Below the pieces are notes generated by a model, which was given only the letters and a program-made list of their open reading frames with translations, ran no database searches and was not told the origin of the DNA. From assembly GCF_030063415.1 (NCBI RefSeq), contig NZ_JASITA010000020.1, positions 1-64,000 of the forward strand: a DNA stretch of 64,000 nucleotides, written 5' to 3'. The position numbers and the translations under genes were made by a program. Position 1 is the stretch's first letter. Every line of letters starts with the position of its first letter. This DNA is from Streptomyces sp. H27-C3. Its GTDB lineage: Bacteria > Actinomycetota > Actinomycetes > Streptomycetales > Streptomycetaceae. Shown here piece after piece: positions 31,128-39,498 of the stretch.

Positions 31128-32698
31128 AGTGCCGACTCCTTGGTCTCGTGGCCGTCGACGAACGTCGTGACCACCTCGATGTCGCCGATATGTGAAGTGC
31201 TCACGCACCGTGGGTCGTCGCCGAGCACCACCAGGTCGGCGCGCTTGCCCGGGGTGATGCTGCCCGCGACGTCGTCCCAGTGGCAGGCGAACGCGCCGCC
31301 GACGGTGTACGCGCGCAGCGCTTCATCGACCGTGACGCCCTCTCCCGGGCCGATCAGCTGCCCTGACTCGGAAGCTCGCTCGACCATGAACTGGATGGCG
31401 CGCAAGGGCGAGCCATGGGCGACGGGCCGGTCGGAACTGCCCACCAGTGTGATCCCGTGGTCCAGGAACCCTCTGCCCCGGTAGAGCCAAGGCGCCCTGT
31501 CCTCCCCCATAATCGACGCGTAGTCGTCGCCGAAGTACCGCAGGAAGCTCGGCTGGACCACCGCGATCGCGCCGAGCTGCGCGAATCGCGGCAGCTGATC
31601 GGGTCGGATCAGGCCCGCGTGTTCGATACGGTGCCGTGCGTCCGGGCGCGGTCGCAGCGCCTGCGCCCGTTCCAAGGCGTCCAGCGCGAGGTCGGCGGCG
31701 CGGTCGCCGATGGCGTGGACGGCGAGCTGCCACCCGGCCAGATGGCCGTCGACGATGGTGTCCATGACGACGTCCGGGTCGTCCTGCAGCTCCCCGGCGC
31801 TTTCCAGACCCTCGTACGAGGTGGTCAGCGCGGCGGTCCGGGCCATCATGCCACCGTCGGTCCAGATCTTGAGCGCACCGACAGAAAGCCAGTCGTCACC
31901 GAATCCGGTGCGCAGGCCGAGGTCGAGAGCCCTGGGTATCTGGTCGTTCACGTGTGCGCCGACCGGGTGCAGCGTGTCCGCGGCCACCATGAGCTGTACC
32001 CGCAGCGGCAGTCGGCCCTGTCCTCGCGTAAGTTGGTAGGCGGCCAGTTCGACCGGGCTGTGGCCGAACAGGGCGCCGCCGATGCCCGCTTCGGCGACCG
32101 CGGTCACTCCCTCCGACAGGCAGGTCCTCGCGGCGTACGCGATCGCGTCCGCCAACTCGTCCTGGGAGTAGGGAAGCCGAAGCCGGCGCGCGGCGCCCAT
32201 CGCACCCTCGGCGAGGTAACCGTCCTCGTGCGGGACGTCGGCGGGCAGCAGATCCAGGACGGCGCTGTTGACCACGCAGGCGTGTCCCGAGTCGTGCATC
32301 ATGAACACCTTGCGGCCGTCGCTGACCGTGTCCAGCTCGGCGGCGGTGAGATGGCGCCCGAGCCCTCGCTGGTCGTAGCCGCGCACGGACACCCAGGAGC
32401 CCTGCGGCTTGTGGGCGACAGCCTCGGCCACCACCCCGAGCACGTCCGCGACACGATTGCACGGCGCGACGCTCGGGACCCTCGCGTTCAAACCGGTCCA
32501 GGCCAGATGCACATGACTGTCGATGAACCCGGGCAGCACCGTCGCGCCCTGAAGATCGACCACCCGGCGGGCCGGCAGCGACGTCACGGCGTCGTCCAGC
32601 CCCACGATCCGCCCGTGCCAGATTCCCAGGTCGTGGGCGACGGGATGGTCCGGATCCATGGTGATGATGCGGCCGTTGGTCAGCCTCGTGCACAGCAT
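31124..32698 (-). CDS. YtcJ-like amidohydrolase
   Basis: A 524-residue metal-dependent hydrolase of the amidohydrolase-3 (YtcJ) family. Metal and catalytic motifs are present: DSHVHLAWTGLNARV (H-x-H), VGALKIWTDGGMMARTAALT (the Lys/Asp strand), QLAVHAIGDRAADLALDALE (His), RHRIEHAGLI (His) and LVGSSDRPVAHGSPL (Asp). It probably cleaves an amide or imide bond in the cytoplasm. It lies 36 bp downstream of cchB in the same direction and overlaps the 79-residue gene, so it should be iron-repressed with cchB. I know of no such gene in the published coelichelin cluster; tailoring or recycling of the siderophore is a guess. Confidence 0.87.
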   Translation of the reverse strand: MLCTRLTNGRIITMDPDHPVAHDLGIWHGRIVGLDDAVTSLPARRVVDLQGATVLPGFIDSHVHLAWTGLNARVPSVAPCNRVADVLGVVAEAVAHKPQGSWVSVRGYDQRGLGRHLTAAELDTVSDGRKVFMMHDSGHACVVNSAVLDLLPADVPHEDGYLAEGAMGAARRLRLPYSQDELADAIAYAARTCLSEGVTAVAEAGIGGALFGHSPVELAAYQLTRGQGRLPLRVQLMVAADTLHPVGAHVNDQIPRALDLGLRTGFGDDWLSVGALKIWTDGGMMARTAALTTSYEGLESAGELQDDPDVVMDTIVDGHLAGWQLAVHAIGDRAADLALDALERAQALRPRPDARHRIEHAGLIRPDQLPRFAQLGAIAVVQPSFLRYFGDDYASIMGEDRAPWLYRGRGFLDHGITLVGSSDRPVAHGSPLRAIQFMVERASESGQLIGPGEGVTVDEALRAYTVGGAFACHWDDVAGSITPGKRADLVVLGDDPRCVSTSHIGDIEVVTTFVDGHETKESAL

Positions 32699-32734
32699 GG
32701 GCAGTTCGTCTCCCTAGGGGTGGAAGAGCCCTGT

Positions 32735-34087
32735 TCAGAGGTGCGTGTTGACCTCGTCGACGGCGTCACGAGTCTGCCCGGAGGTGAGCTCCTGGCTTCG
32801 TTGCACGATCGAATCCAGGATCTCGCCGACCCGGATCGCGGTGTTCGACAGCAGGGAGGACGTGATGCCGTGCGTGTGCTCCGTGCCGCCCTGCAAGTAG
32901 ATCCCACAACGCAGTTCGGGATCGGTGGCGACCCGGTAGTCACGCTCGACGCGGACACGACCCTCGCCGTCGCGATGGCACTGATCGGCGACGGCGCCGA
33001 GCAGCCCGAGAGCATCGGCGGACCGGTAGCCGGTTGCGTAGACGACCACATCGGCATCGAGCGGAGTCTTCTCTCCGGTGACCAGGGATTCGACCGTGGT
33101 ACGGACCTTGTCCGGGCTCTCCACGACATCGGTGAGCCGCGAAACGTTGAGGAATCGCAGCCGCTCGGTCCCCAGAACCTTCTCCTGGTACGCCTGGCGG
33201 TACAGGTCGTCGATCAGGTCGATGTCCACCACGGCGTAGTTGGTATTGCCGTGGTAGCTCATCAGCTTGCGCTTGATCTCGTCGGGGGCCGTGAAGTACT
33301 CGTCCACCGCGCCGGGATCAAAGATCCGGTTGGCGAAGCTGCTGTCGTCGGCGGGACTGTATCCGTAGCGGGCGAATACGGCGCAGACTTCGGCCTTCGG
33401 GAAGCGGCGGTGCAGGTAGGCCACATTTTCGGCGGCGCTCTGACCGGCCCCGACCACGATGAAGCGGGAGGGCTCGTCGGCGTCCAGGCCATCCACCCGG
33501 GCCAGCAGGTCGGAGTTGTGCCAGATCCGGTCGGTGCGATCGACACCCTCGGGCATCTGAGGCCGCAGACCCGTGCTGACGACGAGGTTCCGGGCGCGGT
33601 GGACCACCACTTCGGACCCGGAACGGGCCGTCACGTCCAGGTACTCCACCACTCCGTCAACCACGAAGGGTGTCACCGAGACGACCTCGTGCCCATAGGA
33701 CACCATGTCGTCCACCTGAGCCGCGGCCCACTCGAAATAGTCGTGGAACTCCACCCGCAGAGGGAAGAGGCTCTTACCGTTGACGAAGTCGACCAGCCGC
33801 CCCTTGCTCTGCAAGTAGCACAGGAAGCTGAACTCACTCGACGGATTCCGCATCGTGACCAGGTCCTTGAGGAAGGAGACCTGCATCGTCGCGTCGTCGA
33901 TCAGCATGCCGCGGTGCCAGCCGAAGCGCGGCTGCCGCTCGAAGAATTGAGCTGTGACCGCCTCCTGCCTCCCGACGCGTGCGTTGTGCTCGCTGAGGGC
34001 TATCGCCATGGCCACATTGGATGGCCCGAAGCCAATTCCTATGAGGTCGTGAATCGGTGGTACGTCGTCAGGAAGAGCCTGTGACAT
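32735..34087 (-). CDS. cchB: L-ornithine N5-monooxygenase (CchB), intact copy
   Basis: A 450-residue flavin monooxygenase that hydroxylates the delta-amino group of ornithine, the first siderophore-specific step. It has the FAD-binding LIGIGFGPSNVAMAIAL, the substrate region FGWHRGMLIDDATMQVSFLK, the NADPH-binding FIVVGAGQSAAENVAYLHRR and the family C-terminal ATGYRSADALGLL. The start MSQALPDDVP matches the relic copy at 21861-22507, and the two are close homologues along the shared parts. It is divergent from cchA with two iron boxes between, the same arrangement as cchA/cchB in S. coelicolor, and is followed by the amidohydrolase gene. Confidence 0.96.
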   Translation of the reverse strand: MSQALPDDVPPIHDLIGIGFGPSNVAMAIALSEHNARVGRQEAVTAQFFERQPRFGWHRGMLIDDATMQVSFLKDLVTMRNPSSEFSFLCYLQSKGRLVDFVNGKSLFPLRVEFHDYFEWAAAQVDDMVSYGHEVVSVTPFVVDGVVEYLDVTARSGSEVVVHRARNLVVSTGLRPQMPEGVDRTDRIWHNSDLLARVDGLDADEPSRFIVVGAGQSAAENVAYLHRRFPKAEVCAVFARYGYSPADDSSFANRIFDPGAVDEYFTAPDEIKRKLMSYHGNTNYAVVDIDLIDDLYRQAYQEKVLGTERLRFLNVSRLTDVVESPDKVRTTVESLVTGEKTPLDADVVVYATGYRSADALGLLGAVADQCHRDGEGRVRVERDYRVATDPELRCGIYLQGGTEHTHGITSSLLSNTAIRVGEILDSIVQRSQELTSGQTRDAVDEVNTHL

Positions 34088-34167
34088 GTCACTCCCATCG
34101 AGGGGCAGCCGCTTGTCAGGCGTGGGGGAAGGCGAGCACGCTTGCGAAGCGGCGGGCCGAGCGGAAC

Positions 34168-34186
34168 TTAGGTAACGCTAACCTCA
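34168..34186. promoter_or_regulatory. iron box for cchB
   Basis: TTAGGTAACGCTAACCTCA matches the iron-box consensus at 16 of 19 positions. It lies 81 bp before the cchB start, the same spacing as the box before the relic cchB (87 bp). Confidence 0.88.
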
Positions 34187-34268
34187 TCTCGCAAGCCTGT
34201 CGACAGGGCAAAGCGGATATAGCGTGCGATTTACTGCAACATCGCCCAAAATATCGGCCGTTGCATCC

Positions 34269-34287
34269 TTAGGTAAGGCTTGCTTTA
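34269..34287. promoter_or_regulatory. iron box for cchA
   Basis: TTAGGTAAGGCTTGCTTTA, with the conserved left half and a diverged right half. It lies 40 bp before cchA; GAAGGAG of the ribosome-binding site follows at 34316-34322. Confidence 0.8.
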
Positions 34288-34326
34288 CTTAATGTCGCTC
34301 GGACACTGTCTATAAGAAGGAGCCTC

Positions 34327-35274
34327 ATGCGGGTCGTCATGTTCGGTTATCAGACCTGGGGCCACCGCACCCTGCAAGCTCTCCTGGACTCGGAGCACGA
34401 CGTCGTGATGGTTGTGACGCACCCCAAGAGCGAGCACGCGTACGAAAAGATCTGGAGCGACTCCGTAGCCGATCTCGCGGAGGAGCACGGTGTGCCCGTG
34501 CTGATCCGCAACCGCCCCGACGATGAAGAGCTGTTCGCCGCGCTCAAGACAGCCGACCCGGACATCATCGTGGCCAACAACTGGCGTACGTGGATACCTC
34601 CGCGCATCTTCGGCCTCCCCCGCCACGGCACCCTGAACGTGCACGACTCACTGCTGCCCAAGTACGCGGGCTTCTCCCCACTGATCTGGGCGCTGATCAA
34701 CGGTGAGCGTGAAGTGGGCGTCACCGCGCACATGATGGACGATGAGCTCGACGCCGGTGACATCGTGGACCAGCGGGCGGTGGGGGTCGAGCCGACCGAC
34801 ACGGCTACCGACCTGTTCCACAAGACGGTCGACCTCATCGCCCCCGTCACGGTCGGCGCCTTGAGCCGTATCGCGGCCGGCGAGACCGAGTTCACCAAGC
34901 AGGACCGGTCGCAGGCGACCTTCTTCCACAAGCGCTCCGCCGAAGACATCCGCATCGACTGGAACTGGCCTTCCGAAGACCTCGCGCGCCTCGTACGCGC
35001 CCAGTCCGCCCCGTACCCGAGCGCCTTCACGTACCACAAGGGCAAGCGCCTCGAGATTCTGACGGCGGTCGTGTCCGAAGGCACCTACGGCGGCACCCCC
35101 GGCCGCATCTTCTACCGCGAGGGCACCGGCGTGGCGATCGTCGCGGGAGCCGACGCCCGCACCGGCCGCAACCACGGCCTGGCCATCACGCGTGTGCGCA
35201 CCGAGGACGGCGAGGAAATGACTGCCACCGACTACTTCACCTCGATGGGCGGCTACCTCACGGGCCGTCCGTGA
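34327..35274 (+). CDS. cchA: hydroxyornithine formyltransferase (CchA)
   Basis: A 315-residue methionyl-tRNA-formyltransferase-like enzyme expected to transfer a formyl group from 10-formyltetrahydrofolate to N5-hydroxyornithine. The hydrolase/transferase domain shows the folate and catalytic residues: IIVANNWRTWIPPRIFGLPR (Asn), TLNVHDSLLPKYAGFSPLIW (His in H-x-S-L-L-P) and VTAHMMDDELDAGDIVDQ (Asp). The C-terminal domain follows (FFHKRSAEDIRIDWNWPSED). GAAGGAG lies before the ATG. Its product is the substrate for modules with the DINYWGGIGK code. Divergent from cchB. Confidence 0.95.
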   Translation: MRVVMFGYQTWGHRTLQALLDSEHDVVMVVTHPKSEHAYEKIWSDSVADLAEEHGVPVLIRNRPDDEELFAALKTADPDIIVANNWRTWIPPRIFGLPRHGTLNVHDSLLPKYAGFSPLIWALINGEREVGVTAHMMDDELDAGDIVDQRAVGVEPTDTATDLFHKTVDLIAPVTVGALSRIAAGETEFTKQDRSQATFFHKRSAEDIRIDWNWPSEDLARLVRAQSAPYPSAFTYHKGKRLEILTAVVSEGTYGGTPGRIFYREGTGVAIVAGADARTGRNHGLAITRVRTEDGEEMTATDYFTSMGGYLTGRP

Positions 35275-35583
35275 CGGCCGGAGAACCAACACTGATCAGA
35301 GAACCAACACCCGCACGTGCAGCACGGCTCTCGACCGGGGATATGACCACCTGAGAATCGGCGGCCGCGGCCGCAGGCCGACTCGCGTCGTCGCCCGCGC
35401 GGACCTTCCCGTCCACGCGGCGACGGCACGTGCTCGGCGCTGCCGCATACCTCTGCGCTCGTCGGCCAACCATGTACAGGCACCCGAAGGTTGGGCCCCA
35501 CTGGCATTCGTTCACTCTCCATGCTTGAAAGCGCGCACAACAGCCGATATTCGCACGGCCCCGAAAGGACCGGAAGGAGAGCG
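35275..35583. other. non-coding stretch after cchA
   Basis: No gene is supported. It marks the right edge of the siderophore locus and should contain the promoter of the small gene at 35584. No iron box was seen here. Confidence 0.5.
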
Positions 35584-35799
35584 ATGGAGCAGTGGTCCGT
35601 CTCGGGAGCGGCTCACGACCCGTCGGGCGCCGGTTTCAGCACCATCGGGATTTCCAGCGCGCCGACCGACTGGAGCCAGATTTTCCGTGCCCTCGCCAAA
35701 AGCTCCCTGCACATCGAGACGTTGACGGAGAGTGTCCCGGACGTCGCGCGCGCCGCCCCCGGCCCCCAGGAGACGCCCGATCCGAACGGGACTCAGTGA
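35584..35799 (+). CDS. 71-residue protein of unknown function
   Basis: GGAAGGAGAG directly before the ATG gives a strong ribosome-binding site. The protein reads MEQWSVSGAAHDPSGAGFST, then IGISSAPTDWSQIFRALAKS and SLHIETLTES, with a proline/glycine-rich end. It has no signal peptide or known motif that I can see. A short helical centre (WSQIFRALAKSSLHI) is the only structural hint. The 3' end overlaps the convergent gene at 35793 by 7 bp. Function unknown; a peptide precursor or a small regulatory protein are both possible. Confidence 0.6.
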   Translation: MEQWSVSGAAHDPSGAGFSTIGISSAPTDWSQIFRALAKSSLHIETLTESVPDVARAAPGPQETPDPNGTQ

Positions 35800-36122
35800 G
35801 TGGCGTGGCCGACGATCCACTCCGCCAAGGCCACCAGCGTGGATTCCGCACGGTCGGCCATGTGGTCGCGCAACGCCTCAATGTCCTCGCCGCTGTCGCC
35901 CAGGACTGGATCGGTGCGCAGGAGCTGCCAGGACTGCTCGACAACGCTGCCCCAGCCCTGCTCGCGGAAGCGCCAGTCCCAGCGCACGATTCCACACTCG
36001 GCTCCGCCGACGACAAAGGCGAAGGCGGAGCCCGGATCGGCCTGCGCCACCTCGGAGTGGGTGACCCGTTCCCGCCCGTCCCGGCAGTTGCGTCTGATCG
36101 CGTCCTGTTCCTCAGCCGACAT
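35793..36122 (-). CDS. 109-residue protein of unknown function
   Basis: A soluble, acidic protein starting MSAEEQDAIRRNCRDGRERV, with FAFVVGGAECGIVRWDWRFR and a C-terminal helix ESTLVALAEWIVGHATH. Codon use is normal for the genome. The family is not recognised. Frames starting further upstream are arginine-rich and unlikely. It is tail-to-tail with the 71-residue gene, overlapping it by 7 bp. Confidence 0.6.
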   Translation of the reverse strand: MSAEEQDAIRRNCRDGRERVTHSEVAQADPGSAFAFVVGGAECGIVRWDWRFREQGWGSVVEQSWQLLRTDPVLGDSGEDIEALRDHMADRAESTLVALAEWIVGHATH

Positions 36123-36451
36123 CGCGCGCTCCGAGGCACTCGCCCTCGACACGTGCCACCGCGTCGATCTCGACCACCCCGCCGTGGGGCGGCGACGCAC
36201 CCCGACACAGCTTTTTCTGGGCGGAGAACCCTATGCCGCACCCCGCGGACACCCACCGGCCCAGCGCCGCATCCGGGCAGCAGGCACGCCATCCGAGGTG
36301 AGACACACGCGCACCGAGAGCCCGGACATGACCGTCGAGGGACGCACCGGCACGGGTGACACCGTTCACGACCGCGACGACCGAAGTGCCCCGCACCAAG
36401 CGAGTGGTGGGCATGGACGCCGAGTTCGGTGGAGGGGTCGAGGACGTCAGC
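36123..36451. other. non-coding stretch
   Basis: No gene, RNA or clear hairpin can be supported between the unknown gene at 35793 and the end of the LuxR gene; all long frames here lack coding character. Confidence 0.45.
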
Positions 36452-39277
36452 TCACCGCGAGCGCCCGGAGCCCTCCAGGATGCGGGCGAGCTCGGTTCTG
36501 GACCGCACGCCGAGCTGCGAGAACACATTGCGCAGATGGTGGTCGACGGTCCTTGTGCTCACCGACAGACGCAGCGCCACCTCCCGATTGGTCGCGCCCT
36601 CGGCGACATGGCGGGCAATTCGCCGCTGCTGCGGGGTGAGCCGGTCGAGGAGACCGTTGCCGCGTCCGTCGGCCACCGCCTCCCCCGCGGCCCGCAGCTC
36701 TCCAGCCGCGCGCTGCCACCAGGCCTGTGCCCCACAGCGCTCGAAGGCGACCAGCGCATCACGCAGTGGACCGCGCGCCTCTCGGGTCCTGCGCCTCCGG
36801 CGCAGCCAGTGCCCGTAGAGCAGCAGCGTACGGGCCCGCTCGAAGTCACCACCCGCGCGCTCGTGTTGAGCGAGGGCTTCCATGTATCGGTCGGCGGCCG
36901 ACTCGGGCGGCGCTACCAGGGCCCGACAGCGGGCCAACTGTGCGGGGGCGAGCGGATCCGCCGTGTCCGCGGCCCATCGCGTGAACTCCTCGACCGCATC
37001 GAGCGCTTCATCCGTACGCCCGGCGAGGACGGCAGCCTCCACCAGGCACGGTACGGCCAGCATCCGGGCGGCGAAGTGCCCGCGCCGTGGCCCGCGGCGC
37101 ACCAGCGGGAAGAGCCGCGCCGCGGCCTCCGCGGGCAGCCCCCTGGCCAACTCCGCGCGGGCCACGGCCCAGGTGGCGAGGGTGGCCGCCTGGGTGAGGC
37201 CGTGCGATCCGGCGCCGGCCGCTGCTCTCTGGGCGTGCCCGGCGCAGATTGCACCGTCGCCCTCCACCGAAGCGGTCAGAGCGAGCACGGCGTGCAGGTG
37301 AGTGGCGATGTTGCGCTGCCCCAGGCGGGCAGCGGCGCGCAACCCTTCCTCGGCGTGGGCACGAGCCAGCGCATGCCGTCCGACCCGTAGTTCGCCGTAG
37401 GCCAAGTACTCGAGGGCCTGCGGGAGTTGGACCTCGGGGCCGTGGGCCCGCACGGCGGCGAGTGCGCGGCCACCCGACCGGCAAGCGCCCTCGACGTCCC
37501 CGATGACCAGGGCGGCGACCCCGGCACGCATCACGGCGGCGGGATCGCCCGCGCGCAATGCCCCCTCGATGCAGTCCCGCAAGAGCACCCTGCCTTGAAA
37601 CATCCGGCCCCCGAAGACCGCCAACATGCCTTCGACGTATGGCCCCAGGACGGCCTTTGGGGCCGCCGGCCCGTCCCCCGGTCCCGTGCGCCCGGCTGCG
37701 CTGCCCTCTTCGCCTCCGTGGCTCGGCACCTTCGATACGGCCGAAGCCCGTCGCAGGGCGTCCACCCAGCCGGCCGCGTCGCCCATCGCCCAGGCGGCCT
37801 CCGCTGCGCCCAGGAGCGCGTCGGCCGCGCGCTCGGTGTCCTGCCCGGTCAGCAGGGCCGCCGCGGTGAGCAGCGACTCGCGGGCATCGGCGACCGGACC
37901 GTCGCGCAGTGCGAGCAGCCCCCGTACGTAATGGACTCGGCCGGGCGCGGGAACGGCGCGTACCCGGGTGAGGAGGGCGCGGGCCCGCCCGGGGTCACCG
38001 CCGTGCCAGGCCTGTTCGGCGGAGGCCGCGAACCGCACGTCGCGCAAGGTCACGTCGGTGGTCAGGTCGGCGGCCCTGGCGAGCGCGACAGCGCGGTCGG
38101 CGTAGGGGCGCGGCTCGACCGCCACGGCGGCCAGGGCGTCCGCGAGCAGCGGGTCGGCGACGGAAGCCGCCAGTGCGCGCTGTACCAGGTGCGGCAGTTC
38201 CTGGTGCGGTGCGTCCAGGGTGGCGGCGAGCAAGTGGTGCGCCGCGCGCAGGCGGGCCGCCGGTGACCTGCGCAGTATCGCCGTGCGCAACAGCGGGTGG
38301 GTGAAGCGCACCCGTGTGCCGTCGCTGCGGACGACGTCGGCCCGTTCCGCCGCCCGGAGCCGGTCGGGGTCGATTCCGGCGAGCCGTGCGGCGCTTGTCA
38401 GCACGGCGGCGTCGGCTCCCGCACCGTCCGGTTCGTGCTCGTGGGCCGCAGCGGCGAGGAGCAGCAGCAGCCGGGTCTCGGCAGGCAGCGCCTCGGTGCG
38501 TGCGGCGTACGCATCGAGTAGGGCCTCCCCGCCCGGCAGCGGGTGCGGCAGCGGCGTCCGCCCGGCCAGTTGATCGGGGGTGACCTGCTCGGCGAGGGCG
38601 GTGAGCAGTCGCGGGTTGCCCGCGGCCTCGCGGCACAGGGCCTCGCGTACGACCGGATCGGCCTCTTGGCCGGTGAGGCGCGCACACAGCTCCGTGGCCG
38701 CGGTGGTGTCGAGTGGCCCGAGGCGCAGCTGGGGCAGGTCGCCGAAGGGTGCCTGGGCGCCGGGTCCGTAGGGGCTGCCCGAGCTGTGCGAGAAGTCCGC
38801 CAAGGTGACCAGGACAGCGACGTGGTCGGCGGGCTCCAGGCGCCGGGCCGCGAAGCCGAGCGCGACGCGCGAGTCCGGGTCCCAGGCCTGCGCGTCGTCG
38901 ACACAGACCAGGAGAGGTCTACGTGAGCCGAGGGCCCGCAGCAGGTCGAGCAGGGCGATGGGGGTGAGCTCGGCGCGCGTCACGTGGGCCGCCCCACGGG
39001 GCAACGACCCGGGTGCGGAGCACAGCAGGGCGTGCAGCCCGCTGTACGGCAGCAGGCCCCTCGCCGCCACGGCACGGGTGTGAAGCAGCGGGAGTTCGCC
39101 GTGCGCGACCATCGCATGCCGCAGCAGACCGGAGCGGCCGAGTCCGGGCGGAGCGCTGATGACGAGGGCGCTGCCATGTCCGTCGCGCAGGCGCTCCGAC
39201 AGCTGGTCCAGGATGGCGAGTTCACCGCTGCGGCCGCACAGCCGAAGGGGACTGCGAACGGTCGTGGTTGGGGTCAC
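36452..39277 (-). CDS. large LuxR-family (MalT/LAL-type) regulator
   Basis: About 941 residues. The N-terminal part is an STAND/AAA-like ATPase: Walker A is degenerate, VISAPPGLGRSGLLRH (Arg where Lys is usual), and Walker B is LLVCVDDAQAWD. A long TPR-like helical middle follows. The C-terminal LuxR HTH is LTPQQRRIARHVAEGATNRE then VALRLSVSTRTVDHHLRNVF and SQLGVRSRTELARIL. The start at GTG 39277 (VTPTTTVRSPLRLCGRSGEL) is preferred over longer forms because the R-x-x-E-L motif normally lies near the N-terminus. It could act on the downstream unknown genes or at a distance; no target is evident. Confidence 0.9.
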   Translation of the reverse strand: MTPTTTVRSPLRLCGRSGELAILDQLSERLRDGHGSALVISAPPGLGRSGLLRHAMVAHGELPLLHTRAVAARGLLPYSGLHALLCSAPGSLPRGAAHVTRAELTPIALLDLLRALGSRRPLLVCVDDAQAWDPDSRVALGFAARRLEPADHVAVLVTLADFSHSSGSPYGPGAQAPFGDLPQLRLGPLDTTAATELCARLTGQEADPVVREALCREAAGNPRLLTALAEQVTPDQLAGRTPLPHPLPGGEALLDAYAARTEALPAETRLLLLLAAAAHEHEPDGAGADAAVLTSAARLAGIDPDRLRAAERADVVRSDGTRVRFTHPLLRTAILRRSPAARLRAAHHLLAATLDAPHQELPHLVQRALAASVADPLLADALAAVAVEPRPYADRAVALARAADLTTDVTLRDVRFAASAEQAWHGGDPGRARALLTRVRAVPAPGRVHYVRGLLALRDGPVADARESLLTAAALLTGQDTERAADALLGAAEAAWAMGDAAGWVDALRRASAVSKVPSHGGEEGSAAGRTGPGDGPAAPKAVLGPYVEGMLAVFGGRMFQGRVLLRDCIEGALRAGDPAAVMRAGVAALVIGDVEGACRSGGRALAAVRAHGPEVQLPQALEYLAYGELRVGRHALARAHAEEGLRAAARLGQRNIATHLHAVLALTASVEGDGAICAGHAQRAAAGAGSHGLTQAATLATWAVARAELARGLPAEAAARLFPLVRRGPRRGHFAARMLAVPCLVEAAVLAGRTDEALDAVEEFTRWAADTADPLAPAQLARCRALVAPPESAADRYMEALAQHERAGGDFERARTLLLYGHWLRRRRRTREARGPLRDALVAFERCGAQAWWQRAAGELRAAGEAVADGRGNGLLDRLTPQQRRIARHVAEGATNREVALRLSVSTRTVDHHLRNVFSQLGVRSRTELARILEGSGRSR

Positions 39278-39439
39278 GCCGGGCAACGTACTGCCGCCCG
39301 AGGGGCGTCCGGAAGGCTCACGTCCGGCTGTCGGCGCCGCGGTTCGTGGTCTTGGGCGGGCTCCCAGCGACCACGGGCCACGGCTGTGCCGGCGCACAGC
39401 TCCCGGCCCGTCTGTCGCCTGCTCCCGGCACCAACACGC

Positions 39440-39471
39440 GGTGCCGGTGACGATGCCTCGTCACCGGCACC
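39440..39471. terminator. terminator after the lipase gene
   Basis: GGTGCCGGTGACGA, 4-nt loop TGCC, TCGTCACCGGCACC: a perfect 14-bp stem placed 28 bp after the lipase stop on the minus strand and before the LuxR gene. Confidence 0.8.
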
Positions 39472-39498
39472 GTGCACTCGGGGCCGTTACTCGGTTGA

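Noticed and set aside
37558..39083. Several plus-strand frames inside the LuxR regulator.
   Set aside because: All are shadows of the 941-residue minus-strand gene, without start signals or domains.
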